Below are positions 44,903 to 53,411 of a stretch of 64,000 bases of DNA, in pieces. Made by a program: the position numbers and the translations under genes. The notes under the pieces were generated by a model, which worked only from the letters and a program-made list of their open reading frames with translations, ran no database searches and was not told the DNA's origin. Position 1 is the first letter of the stretch. Every line of letters begins with the position of its first letter. The stretch is from CAWCUU01 sp963798855 (GTDB lineage: Bacteria; Gemmatimonadota; Gemmatimonadetes; Longimicrobiales; RSA9), in NCBI GenBank assembly GCA_963798855.1, contig CAWCUU010000001.1, positions 1,736,001 to 1,800,000 on the forward strand, written 5' to 3'.

Positions 44903-46273
44903 CTAGATCCCGATCAGGCGCAGGACGTCGTTGGCGACGACCCACACCATCAGCGCGACCAGGAAAACGAGTCCGACCTGTGTCAATCGCATTCGCTGCT
45001 CCAGCGAGAGCGCCTTCCCACGAACCGCCTCGATGCCGAGGAAGACGAGCTGGCCTCCATCCAGCACGGGAATCGGCAGCAGGTTGAACACGGCGAGGTT
45101 GATGGACAGGAGGGCCATGAAGCTGAGCAGCGCCCGCAGCCCGGCACGCGCCATCTCGCCGCTCAGCTTACCGATCATGATCGGACCGCCGAGGTTGCGC
45201 GGCGAGGTGTGGCCCGTCACCAGCTGGACGAGAAAGTCGACCGTGAACGACGTCCAGTACCAGGTCTGGCGCGCCCCATACACGACGGCGCCGATCGGGC
45301 CCGGGTGCTGGACCGGGATGCGGGTCTGCACGCCGATCTGGCCGATGGTCGGCGCGTCCGGCGATGTGTCGGCGGGCCTTGCCTCCGGCGTGAGGCGGAA
45401 GGTCAGACGCCGATCGCCGCGCTCCACGACGATCGAGATCCGCTGCCCCGGCCGATGCTGAACGATGTCGACGAGGTCCTGCCACGTCTCGACCGGTCGG
45501 CCCGCGGCCGAGACGATACGGTCATCGGGCTCCAGCCCCGCACGCTCCGCTGGCATTCCCTTCACCAGGGCGCCGATCACCGGGTCGAGGCGGATCACCG
45601 GCTCGATGGCGTTGATGAGCGCCGAGCGCTCCTCCTCCCCCTCGGGCATGACGATCCGGAGGGACTCGTCGCCGGCCAGCCGCAGCTCCGTCGTTCCGGC
45701 CGGGGCTATGCTCAGGCGGGTGACGAAATCCTGCCAGTCCTGAACGTTGCGGCCATTGACGGCGCTGACGCGCGTGCCTTCCGGCAGATCCGCCAGGGCG
45801 GCGGCTCCGGCCGGCAGCTCGGAAGTCTCTACCCGGGCGATCTGCGCCGGGGGCTGCTCCTCGACGCCCCAGCCGAGCGCGATCGTCGTGTAGAGCAGAA
45901 AGGCGAGGATCACGTTCATGATCACGCCGGCGGAAATGACGAGGACGCGCGCAGCCACGGACTTCGACTCGAAATCCCGGGGCCCGGGCCTGCGCGGTCC
46001 CGCGTTGGGCTTCTCCTCACCCGCATCATCCCTGCCGCCCTCGATCCCCTCCATCTCCTCCATGCCCGCCATCCGGACGTAGCCGCCGAGCGGGACCCAC
46101 GAGATCACGTACTCGGTCTCGCCTCGCCGGAAGCCGATCAGCTTCGGACCGAGCCCGATGGAGAAGCGCGGCACCTCGATGTCCGCGAGCTTCGCCATCC
46201 AGAAGTGTCCGAGCTCGTGAACGAGGATCAGCACCCCGAGCACGAGGACGGTCGACAGCAACGTGAAGATCAT
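44903..46273 (-). CDS. rseP: RIP metalloprotease RseP
   Basis: M50 intramembrane site-2 protease that cleaves anti-sigma factors or signal-peptide remnants. 456 residues. Zinc motif HELGH at residues 19-23, four membrane segments, two PDZ regions (GTRVSAVNGRNVQDW and DDRIVSAAGRPVETW), and NLLPIPVLDGG near the C-terminus. Overlaps the end of dxr by four bases; order dxr-rseP is common. Confidence 0.95.
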   Translation of the reverse strand: MIFTLLSTVLVLGVLILVHELGHFWMAKLADIEVPRFSIGLGPKLIGFRRGETEYVISWVPLGGYVRMAGMEEMEGIEGGRDDAGEEKPNAGPRRPGPRDFESKSVAARVLVISAGVIMNVILAFLLYTTIALGWGVEEQPPAQIARVETSELPAGAAALADLPEGTRVSAVNGRNVQDWQDFVTRLSIAPAGTTELRLAGDESLRIVMPEGEEERSALINAIEPVIRLDPVIGALVKGMPAERAGLEPDDRIVSAAGRPVETWQDLVDIVQHRPGQRISIVVERGDRRLTFRLTPEARPADTSPDAPTIGQIGVQTRIPVQHPGPIGAVVYGARQTWYWTSFTVDFLVQLVTGHTSPRNLGGPIMIGKLSGEMARAGLRALLSFMALLSINLAVFNLLPIPVLDGGQLVFLGIEAVRGKALSLEQRMRLTQVGLVFLVALMVWVVANDVLRLIGI

Positions 46274-47418
46274 CGTCCCTCGATCAGGTTGCGCGCGGCG
46301 ACTCGGGCACGAGCATCCGCGGACAGCACCGTCGCCAGGTCCTCGACCGGGCGCGGGGCGTGGTCGTCCAGTACCCGAGCGATCACGTCCGCGATCCCGA
46401 GGAAGGGCAGCCGCCCCTGCAGGAACGCGGCGACCGCCTCCTCGTTCGCCGCGTTGAACACCGCGGGAGCCGTGCCGCCACGGCGCCCGGCCTCCACGCC
46501 CAGGCCGAACGCCGGGAAGCGCTCGCCGTCCAGACGCTCGAACGTCAGGGGACCCGCGGCGACCGGGTCGAACGCGACGCTGTCATCCTCGACACGCTTC
46601 GGGTGAGCGAGCGCGTAGAGGATCGGAAGCTCCATGTTCGGTGGTCCGAGCTGTGCGAGCACCGAGCCGTCGACGAACTCGACCATGGAGTGCACGATGG
46701 ACTGCGGGTGCAGCACCACCTCGATCCGGTCGTACGGGACGTCGAAGAGGAAATGCGCCTCGATCACCTCGAGCGCCTTGTTGACCAGGGTAGCCGAATC
46801 GACCGTGATCTTGGCGCCCATGCTCCACGTCGGGTGTCGGAGCGCGTCCGCCGGCGCGACATCGACGAGGCTGTCCCGCGACCGCTCCCGGAAGGGTCCG
46901 CCCGAAGCGGTCAGAATGAGACGCCGGACGCTTCGCCTCTCGCACGTCTGAAGGCACTGTAAAATCGCGCTGTGCTCGCTGTCCACCGGGATCAGCTCGC
47001 CGGCCCCGGCGCGCAGCGCCTCGAGTACGAGCGGTCCTCCCGCGACCAATGACTCCTTGTTCGCCAGCGCCAGCCGCTTCCCGGCCCGCAGAGCCGCCAG
47101 CGACGCCTGCAGCCCGGCAGCGCCGACGACGGCGTTGAGCACGACGTCGGCGTCGGCCAGCGACGCCGCCTCCACCAGCGCGTCCGCGCCACGGCGCCAG
47201 GCGGTGTCAGGCAGCGCCGGCAGATCCACCTCACCGCCGTCCGCGAGGACCGCGAGCGCGGGACGATGCCGCCGCACCTGCTCGAGCAGCTCGTCCGCCC
47301 GACGGTTCGCGGTCAGGGCGACGACCCGGAACCGAGCGGCGTGCCGACCGATGACCGCCAGCGCGCTGCGCCCGATCGAGCCGGTCGAGCCGAGGACGGC
47401 GACCCCTAGGGTCTCCAT
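46270..47418 (-). CDS. dxr: 1-deoxy-D-xylulose-5-phosphate reductoisomerase
   Basis: Second enzyme of the MEP isoprenoid pathway; converts DXP to MEP with NADPH. 382 residues from ATG 47418. Nucleotide motif VAVLGSTGSIGRSAL, metal-site regions VDSEHSAIL and TASGGPFRE, and ALEVIEAHFLFDVPYDRIEVV. Overlaps cdsA by 13 bases. A long frame upstream lies over cdsA and is not this gene. Confidence 0.97.
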   Translation of the reverse strand: METLGVAVLGSTGSIGRSALAVIGRHAARFRVVALTANRRADELLEQVRRHRPALAVLADGGEVDLPALPDTAWRRGADALVEAASLADADVVLNAVVGAAGLQASLAALRAGKRLALANKESLVAGGPLVLEALRAGAGELIPVDSEHSAILQCLQTCERRSVRRLILTASGGPFRERSRDSLVDVAPADALRHPTWSMGAKITVDSATLVNKALEVIEAHFLFDVPYDRIEVVLHPQSIVHSMVEFVDGSVLAQLGPPNMELPILYALAHPKRVEDDSVAFDPVAAGPLTFERLDGERFPAFGLGVEAGRRGGTAPAVFNAANEEAVAAFLQGRLPFLGIADVIARVLDDHAPRPVEDLATVLSADARARVAARNLIEGR

Positions 47419-48302
47419 GGCCCCAGCCCCACCGATGGCGCCAGCGTCGTCCACAGGAACCAGTAGGCGACCGGCATCGTGAAGAACAGAGCATCGAAGC
47501 GGTCCAGCACCCCGCCGTGTCCGGGCAGGAGAGTCCCCGAGTCCTTGACCCCCGCCTCTCGCTTGAACAGCGATTCGGCGAGATCGCCGACCTGGGCCGT
47601 CACCGACACCAACGCCCCTCCCACCGCCCCGGCGACGACTCCGAGCTCGACGCCGAGCCATGCACGGAGCACGAACGCGGCGTAGAGCGCGCCGATGAGG
47701 ATCGACCCGATCAGTGCGGCCGCCGCGCCCTCCACCGTCTTGCCGGGGCTGATGGTCGGGCTCAGCTTGCGGCGGCCCCAGCGCCGGCCCGCGAAGTAGG
47801 CGATAGAATCGTTCATCCATGTCAGCGCGATCGGATACGCGACGAGCGCGCTCCCGGCGAGGGCGGAGGGCTCCGCTCCATCGATCGGCAGGTGGCGCAG
47901 GAACAGCGCGAAGGCCAGGGTGCCGCCGGTGTAGACGGAGCCGCCGACCGTGCTCGCCGCGGCGGAGAGCGGGTGTCCGCCCGGACCTCGCAGCCAGACT
48001 GCCGCCGCAGCCGTGCCGAGGAAGAGCGCGACGATCAGCGTCCATAGCGTCGGCGCGGTCGCGGCCGGTGAAGGTCGCGAGCCGGCCGCGAGCAGCATAG
48101 CGGCAGCCGCGGCGGCCCCGGCGTTCGCGAACGGCTCCAGCCCCCGCGTCCTCATGAGCCGAAAGAACTCCAGCGCGGCCAGCGCCGCGACGGCGGCAAG
48201 GGCCGTCCCCAGCCAGAGTCGGCCGCCGTAAATGAGGGCGACGGTCGCGGGAATGCCGACCGCCGCCACGGCGACGCGCTTGCTCAGGTCCGATGTAGCC
48301 AT
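47406..48302 (-). CDS. cdsA: phosphatidate cytidylyltransferase
   Basis: Makes CDP-diacylglycerol from phosphatidic acid, the branch-point of phospholipid synthesis. 298 residues from ATG 48302. Polytopic (about eight segments) with the conserved SPTISPGKTVEGAAAALI and the signature VKDSGTLLPGHGGVLDRFDALF. Two bases separate the uppS stop from this start. Confidence 0.95.
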   Translation of the reverse strand: MATSDLSKRVAVAAVGIPATVALIYGGRLWLGTALAAVAALAALEFFRLMRTRGLEPFANAGAAAAAAMLLAAGSRPSPAATAPTLWTLIVALFLGTAAAAVWLRGPGGHPLSAAASTVGGSVYTGGTLAFALFLRHLPIDGAEPSALAGSALVAYPIALTWMNDSIAYFAGRRWGRRKLSPTISPGKTVEGAAAALIGSILIGALYAAFVLRAWLGVELGVVAGAVGGALVSVTAQVGDLAESLFKREAGVKDSGTLLPGHGGVLDRFDALFFTMPVAYWFLWTTLAPSVGLGPWRP

Positions 48303-48304
48303 GC

Positions 48305-49051
48305 TCAGCCGGTCGTCACACGACCGAAACGACGCTCGCGCTGCTGGTAGTCCTGGAGTGCGGCGAAGAAGTGCTCGCGGGTGAAGTCGGGCCATAGCAC
48401 AGGCGTGACGTACAGCTCCGTGTAGGCCAGCTGCCAGAGCATGAAGTTGCTGATCCGTCGCTCGCCGGACGTGCGGATCAGCAGGTCGGGATCCGGAAGG
48501 CCGTGGGTGTACAGTGCCGACTCCAGAGCGTCCTCGTCGATCTCGTCTGCAGTCAGGGCACCCGCCTCGATCCGTTCCGCCAGCAGGCGCATGGCGCGGA
48601 CGAGCTCCTGTCTGCCGCCGTAGCTGATCATCAGGTTGACCCGGAGCCGTTGCCCGCCCGCGGTCGTGCGTTCGATCTCCGCCACGGCCGTCCGGGCCGG
48701 TGACGGAAGCAGCTGCGTCTCCCCGAAGACCCTCACCTCGACGCCCTTCTGTCTCAGCTGTGCCTGCTCCCGCCTCACGTAGAGGCGGAGCAGCTTCATG
48801 AGCGCGGATACCTCGCGGCGCGGACGACTCCAGTTCTCGCGCGAGAAAGCGAAGAGCGTCAGGACACCGACTCCCGCCTCGACCGCTCCCTCGATCACCT
48901 CCCTGACCGAGTCCATCCCCGCGGAATGGCCACGGTGGCGCGGCAACCCACGCGCGCTCGCCCAGCGGCCATTGCCATCCATGATGACGGCGACGTGGAC
49001 CGGCACCCGATCATCGAGCCGGATCGTCTGGAGCAGTTCGGAGCTCACCAC
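48305..49051 (-). CDS. uppS: isoprenyl transferase (undecaprenyl diphosphate synthase)
   Basis: Extends FPP with IPP units to the lipid carrier for cell-wall synthesis. 248 residues. The family start VAVIMDGNGRWASARGLPRHRGH, the FAFSRENWSRP motif and the C-terminal DLLIRTSGERRISNFMLWQLAYTE are all present. Clustered with frr, cdsA, dxr and rseP as in many bacteria. Confidence 0.97.
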   Translation of the reverse strand: MVSSELLQTIRLDDRVPVHVAVIMDGNGRWASARGLPRHRGHSAGMDSVREVIEGAVEAGVGVLTLFAFSRENWSRPRREVSALMKLLRLYVRREQAQLRQKGVEVRVFGETQLLPSPARTAVAEIERTTAGGQRLRVNLMISYGGRQELVRAMRLLAERIEAGALTADEIDEDALESALYTHGLPDPDLLIRTSGERRISNFMLWQLAYTELYVTPVLWPDFTREHFFAALQDYQQRERRFGRVTTG

Positions 49052-49112
49052 GGTGCGTGAGAGGGGAGATTCATGCGTACCGACAGGAAGCGGCGGGTGC
49101 GGGCGCGAGGCC

Positions 49113-49664
49113 TCACACCTCCATCACCTCCGCCTCCTTGGCCTTGATCATCTCGTCGATCCTGGCGATGTGCTCATCGGTAAGCTGCTGCACCTTCTCC
49201 GTCTCGCGGTGCGCCTGATCCTCGCCCAGCTCGCCCTCCGCCTGCCGCTGCTTGATCTCCTTGTTCGCTTCCTGACGCGCGTGCCGCACGGCGATCCTGC
49301 CCTCCTCGGCGAGCTTGTGGATCAGACGCACCATCTCCTTGCGGCGCTCCTCGTTCATCGCCGGGACCGGGACCCGGATGATGTTGCCGTCATTGGCGGG
49401 GTTGAGTCCCAGATCCGCACTACGGATCGCCTTCTCGATCTCCCCCATCAAACCCTTGTCCCACGGCTGGATCAGAAAGAGCCGCGGCTCCGGCACGCTG
49501 ATCGTCGCGACCTGGTTGAGCGGCATCTTGCTGCCGTACGCGTCGACGCGCACGGTGTCGAGCAGCGCCGGCGTCGCCTTGCCGGTGCGGACGGTCGAGA
49601 ACTCCCGCCGCATCGCTTCCACCCCCCGCTCCATCTGCGCCCGCGCTTCCCCTATCGTCGGCAT
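49113..49664 (-). CDS. frr: ribosome recycling factor
   Basis: Splits post-termination ribosomes together with EF-G. 183 residues, normal. Hallmarks: VRTGKATPALLDTVRVDAYG, QPWDKGLMGEIEKAI and RRKEMVRLIHKLAEEGRIAVRHARQ. Between pyrH and uppS. Confidence 0.97.
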   Translation of the reverse strand: MPTIGEARAQMERGVEAMRREFSTVRTGKATPALLDTVRVDAYGSKMPLNQVATISVPEPRLFLIQPWDKGLMGEIEKAIRSADLGLNPANDGNIIRVPVPAMNEERRKEMVRLIHKLAEEGRIAVRHARQEANKEIKQRQAEGELGEDQAHRETEKVQQLTDEHIARIDEMIKAKEAEVMEV

Positions 49665-49721
49665 TGCACCTCCATCTGCATGCTGTTCGCGCTCCGGCCA
49701 GAGAAGATAGGCCGCGCCCCG

Positions 49722-50438
49722 TCAGCAAACCAGCGTGCCCACCTGGTCGCCGCGCACCGCCGCGACGACGGCCCCGTCGTGCTGCGCGTTCAGCACGATG
49801 ATCGGCAGGCCGTTGTCCTTGCACAGCGAGAAAGCCGCGGCATCCATTACGCCGAGCTCCTTCGCCAGCACCTCCTGGAAGGTCAGGTGCGAGATGAACT
49901 CGGCGTCCGGGTCCTTGGCGGGATCGGCGGTGTAGACCCCCTCGACCTTCGTCGCCTTCACGACCACATCGGCCTCCATTTCGATCGCGCGCAGCACGGC
50001 CGCGGTGTCCGTCGAGAAGTACGGATTGCCCGTGCCCCCCGCGAAGATCACGACCCGGCCCTTCTCGAGGTGCCGCAGCGCGCGACGCCGGATGTAGGGT
50101 TCCGCCAGCTCGTCCATCCGGATCGCCGTCATGACCCGCGTCTCGACGCCCTTGTTCTCCAGTCGATCCTGGAGCGCGAGCGCGTTGATGATCGTCGCGA
50201 GCATGCCCATGTAATCCGCGCTCACGCGGTCCATTCCCTGCTCGCTCGCCTGCGTCCCGCGCACGATGTTGCCGCCGCCGATCACCACCCCGACCACGGC
50301 GCCGAGCTCGTGAACCCGCTTCACCTCCTCGGTGAGGCGGTCCACGATCTTCGGCGAGATGCCGAACCCCTGCTCCCCGGCGAGCGCCTCACCGCTGAAT
50401 TTCAGCAGCACCCGTCCGTACTTCAGACCGTCCGCCAC
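49722..50438 (-). CDS. pyrH: UMP kinase
   Basis: Phosphorylates UMP to UDP in pyrimidine synthesis. 238 residues. Amino-acid-kinase fold: KFSGEALAGEQGFGISP, GGGNIVRG, and GGTGNPYFSTDTAAVLRA. Third gene of the rpsB-tsf-pyrH-frr series. Confidence 0.97.
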   Translation of the reverse strand: MADGLKYGRVLLKFSGEALAGEQGFGISPKIVDRLTEEVKRVHELGAVVGVVIGGGNIVRGTQASEQGMDRVSADYMGMLATIINALALQDRLENKGVETRVMTAIRMDELAEPYIRRRALRHLEKGRVVIFAGGTGNPYFSTDTAAVLRAIEMEADVVVKATKVEGVYTADPAKDPDAEFISHLTFQEVLAKELGVMDAAAFSLCKDNGLPIIVLNAQHDGAVVAAVRGDQVGTLVC

Positions 50439-50465
50439 TGGCCCGTCTCCTGGCTGGTCGTTCGC

Positions 50466-51059
50466 CTATTCACCGAGCGCGTAGCGGACGAAGCGCCGCA
50501 CCTGGATGCGCTCCCCGGTCTTCGCCGAGATCTCCGTCACCAGAGCGCCGACGGTCTTGTCCGGATCCTTGACGAACGGCTGCTCCAGCAGCGCGTTGTC
50601 CTTGTAGAAGCGCTGCAGCTTGCCCTCCACGATCCGCTCGCGGATGTTTTCCGGCTTCCCTTCCTGCTTCACCTGCTCGGTGTAGACCGCGCGCTCGCGC
50701 TCGACGACGTCCGACGGCAGCTCGGCCGGGCTGATCGCGAGCGGAGCCGCGGCCGCGATGTGCATGGCGAGGTCCCGGACCAGACCCTGAAAGTCCTCCG
50801 TCCGAGCGACGAAATCCGTCTCGCAGTTCACCTCCACGAGCACGCCGATCCTTCCGCCCATGTGCACGTAGCTCCCGATCGCGCCTTCGCCCGTCTCCTT
50901 CGCCGACCGCTTCGCCGCCTTCGCCGCGCCACGCGCACGCAGATAGTCGATCGCCGCCTCCATCTCGCCGGCCGATTCCTCGAGCGCCTTCTTGCACTCC
51001 ATCATTCCGGCACCCGTCAGGTCCCGTAGCTCCTTCACCTGCGCCGCACTGATCGCCAT
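50466..51059 (-). CDS. tsf: translation elongation factor Ts
   Basis: GDP/GTP exchange factor for EF-Tu. 197 residues from ATG 51059 (MAISAAQVKELRDLTGAGMMECKKAL), a short EF-Ts similar to those of Gram-positive, thermophilic and some other bacteria. Core sequence EVNCETDFVAR is present. A few residues of upstream frame are rejected. An intrinsic terminator separates it from rpsB. Confidence 0.95.
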   Translation of the reverse strand: MAISAAQVKELRDLTGAGMMECKKALEESAGEMEAAIDYLRARGAAKAAKRSAKETGEGAIGSYVHMGGRIGVLVEVNCETDFVARTEDFQGLVRDLAMHIAAAAPLAISPAELPSDVVERERAVYTEQVKQEGKPENIRERIVEGKLQRFYKDNALLEQPFVKDPDKTVGALVTEISAKTGERIQVRRFVRYALGE

Positions 51060-51094
51060 CGTTCCTCTGTCTTCCATTGTCCCGTGCCATCGTG

Positions 51095-51141
51095 AAAAAA
51101 GGCGCTGCAGGCTGCTCGGCTGCAGCGCTGCAGCGCCTTTT
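51095..51141 (-). terminator. Rho-independent terminator between rpsB and tsf
   Basis: On the minus strand a ten-base-pair stem (GGCGCTGCAG/CTGCAGCGCC, 51101-51110 with 51128-51137) is followed by T6 (51095-51100). Inside the loop are further short palindromes. It lies within the rpsB-tsf-pyrH-frr cluster, so tsf may be expressed by read-through. Confidence 0.85.
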
Positions 51142-51171
51142 CATGCGCTGAGCCAACCGCCGACCCGCGGC

Positions 51172-52038
51172 CTACTCGCCCCCCTCCTCCTGCTCCTCCG
51201 GACCGCGGATCGTCGCGATCACCTCCGGCCGCGGACGCCGCTTCCGACGCGGGCGGCGGCGCGGCTTACGGTCCTCCTGCTCCTGCGTCATCCCGACCTC
51301 GGACGAGTACGTCGTCGTCTCGGCTGCGTCGGCCCTGCGTCGCTCCTCCGGCGGCAGCTCGCGGCGCGCGTCCGCGATCGATTCCGCGAGCGCGTCCGTT
51401 ATCACCGACACCGAACGGATCGCGTCGTCGTTGCCGGGAACCGGGTAGTCGATCACGTCCGGATCCGCATTCGTGTCCGTGATCGCGATCACCGGGATGC
51501 CCAGCTTGTTCGCCTCACGGACTGCGATCATCTCCTTCTTCGCGTCGACCACGAACAGCGCGCCGGGCAGCCGCGCCATGTCCTTCACGCCGGACAGGTA
51601 CTTCTCCAGCTTCTGCTTCTCGCGTGACAGCAGCAGCTGCTCCTTCTTCGTGTAGAACTCGAAGCTGCCCTCCTCGAGGCCGCGCTCCAGCTCCTTCAGC
51701 CGACGGATCTGCTTCTTGATCGTCGAGAAGTTCGTCAGCGTTCCGCCCAGCCACCGCTCCGTCACGAAGAACGCGCCGCACCGCTCCGCCGCCTGCTCCA
51801 CGATCAGCCGGAGCTGCCGCTTCGTGCACACGAAGAGGATCCGTTCGCCTTCCAGCGTGACGCTCCGCGCCGCCTGCTTCGCCGCTTCCAGCGCAGCCTG
51901 CGTCTTCTTCAGGTCGATGATGTGGATCCCGTTACGACGCGCGAAGATGAACTTGCGCATCTTCGGATTCCAGCGGCTGGACTGGTGGCCGAAATGGACT
52001 CCGGCCTCCAGAAGCTCCTTCAGCTGCGTTTCAGCCAT
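51172..52038 (-). CDS. rpsB: 30S ribosomal protein S2
   Basis: Small-subunit ribosomal protein. 288 residues from ATG 52038 (MAETQLKELLEAGVHFGHQSSRWNPKM). Core VDAKKEMIAVREANKLGIPVIAITDTNADPD. The tail has a basic segment (RKPRRRPRRKRRPRP) and acidic end, longer than in E. coli. A very long upstream extension overlaps rpsI and is rejected. Between rpsI and the terminator. Confidence 0.96.
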   Translation of the reverse strand: MAETQLKELLEAGVHFGHQSSRWNPKMRKFIFARRNGIHIIDLKKTQAALEAAKQAARSVTLEGERILFVCTKRQLRLIVEQAAERCGAFFVTERWLGGTLTNFSTIKKQIRRLKELERGLEEGSFEFYTKKEQLLLSREKQKLEKYLSGVKDMARLPGALFVVDAKKEMIAVREANKLGIPVIAITDTNADPDVIDYPVPGNDDAIRSVSVITDALAESIADARRELPPEERRRADAAETTTYSSEVGMTQEQEDRKPRRRPRRKRRPRPEVIATIRGPEEQEEGGE

Positions 52039-52154
52039 TCCGTTGCTTCGCCCTTTGCGTGGGGTTGTGTCTTCCACCGCCATCCTCCGCCCCGCCGCCC
52101 GCAGCGCGGGACCCCGGCGGGCACGTCCGACGGTGTGTAGGATTCGCGCCGGTA

Positions 52155-52553
52155 TCAGCGCTTCGAGAACTGGAAGCGCTTGCGCGCCTTCGGCCGACCC
52201 GGCTTCTTGCGCTCGACGACGCGAGGATCGCGCGTCAGCATGCCGCGCCCGCGCAGCGCAGGCCTCAGCTCCTCGTCGTAGGCGAGGAGCGCCCGCGCCA
52301 GCCCCAGTCGGATCGCGCCCGCCTGCCCCGTCTCCCCGCCGCCATCCACGCGCACCACGACGTCGAAGCGCGACTGCGCCTCCGCCACCGACAGTGGCTC
52401 GACGGCCATCAGCCGGTGCGACTGACGCGGGAAGTAGTTGTCCAGCGCGCGGCCGTTCACCGACCACTCGCCGGAGCCCGGCCGCAGGTACACGCGGGCC
52501 ACGCTCGCCTTGCGTCGGCCCAGCCCGTGATACTGGTCCTTCATCTCCGCCAT
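52155..52553 (-). CDS. rpsI: 30S ribosomal protein S9
   Basis: 132 residues. It has the S9 pattern GLGRRKASVARVYLRPGSG near the start and the C-terminal Arg-rich tail RDPRVVERKKPGRPKARKRFQFSKR that reaches the tRNA site. One base separates the rplM stop from this start. The 116 bases to rpsB include a GC-rich imperfect hairpin but no clear promoter. Confidence 0.97.
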   Translation of the reverse strand: MAEMKDQYHGLGRRKASVARVYLRPGSGEWSVNGRALDNYFPRQSHRLMAVEPLSVAEAQSRFDVVVRVDGGGETGQAGAIRLGLARALLAYDEELRPALRGRGMLTRDPRVVERKKPGRPKARKRFQFSKR

Positions 52554-52554
52554 C

Positions 52555-52983
52555 TCAGATCTCCAGCGGCTGAGGCTGCTGCCCCGTGTGTGGGTGCTCC
52601 GAACCGGCGTACACCTTCAGCTTCCGCCGCATCAGCCGACCGAGGTTGTTCTTCGGCAACATCCCCTTCACCGCCAACTCGATCACTCGCTCCGGGTGCT
52701 TCTCGATCATTCGCTTGAACGGGACGAACTTCGCTCCGCCCATGTAGCCGGTGTGCCGGAAGTACGTCTTCGTGTCCGCCTTCGAGCCGGTGAGCCGGAT
52801 CTTCTCCGCGTTCACGACGACGACGTAGTCGCCGGTGTCGAGGTGCGGCGTGAACATCGGCTTGTGCTTGCCACGGAGCAGCTTCGCGATCTCGCTGGCG
52901 AGCCTGCCGAGCACCTTGTCCTCGGCGTCGACGACCCACCAGCGACGCTCGATCTCCGTCGCCTTCGGTGTATACGTTCTCAT
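52555..52983 (-). CDS. rplM: 50S ribosomal protein L13
   Basis: 142 residues, normal. L13 pattern: RTYTPKATEIERRWWVVDAEDKVLGRLAS and KFVPFKRMIEKHPERVIELAVKGMLPKN. First gene of rplM-rpsI, with its own promoter at 53025-53053. Confidence 0.97.
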   Translation of the reverse strand: MRTYTPKATEIERRWWVVDAEDKVLGRLASEIAKLLRGKHKPMFTPHLDTGDYVVVVNAEKIRLTGSKADTKTYFRHTGYMGGAKFVPFKRMIEKHPERVIELAVKGMLPKNNLGRLMRRKLKVYAGSEHPHTGQQPQPLEI

Positions 52984-53024
52984 CCGTACCCCAATCGGGA
53001 TCCAGCTTCGCGGGACAGCTTTGG

Positions 53025-53053
53025 AGGATAGCCGCGGGTCCGGGGAGTGTCAA
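53025..53053 (-). promoter_or_regulatory. promoter of rplM-rpsI
   Basis: On the minus strand TTGACA (53048-53053), 17 bases, TATCCT (53025-53030). The ATG of rplM is about 40 bases downstream. The -35 box lies only seven bases from the repeat array. Confidence 0.8.
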
Positions 53054-53060
53054 GTATTTG

Positions 53061-53411
53061 AGGCGCGAACTGCAGGCGCGAACTGCAGGCGCTAACTGCA
53101 GGCGCTAACTGCAGGCGCGAACTGCAGGCGCGAACTGCAGGCGCGAACTGCAGGCGCGAACTGCAGGCGCGAACTGCAGGCGCTAACTGCAGGCGCTAAC
53201 TGCAGGCGCTAACTGCAGGCGCTAACTGCAGGCGCTAACTGCAGGCGCTAACTGCAGGCGCTAACTGCAGGCGCTAACTGCAGGCGCTAACTGCAGGCGC
53301 TAACTGCAGGCGCTAACTGCAGGCGCGAACTGCAGGCGCCAACTGCAGGCGCGAACTGCGGGCGCCTTCTGTCAGCGCCTTCCGTCGGCGCCTTCGGTCA
53401 GCGCCTGCGCC
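53061..53411. repeat. 13-bp tandem repeat array (23 units) with an inverted arm
   Basis: About 23 units of AGGCGCTAACTGC or AGGCGCGAACTGC run from 53061 to 53359, nearly identical to each other. Then three to four 13-base units in opposite orientation (GCGCCTTCTGTCA type) reach the stop codon of the sigma factor gene. The array lies between the sigma 3' end and the rplM promoter. It has the same core and period as the array at 44698. No spacers or cas genes, so not CRISPR. Confidence 0.9.

Noticed and set aside
53061..53411. CRISPR-like repeat array
   Set aside because: Units are 13 bases with no spacers and no cas genes.
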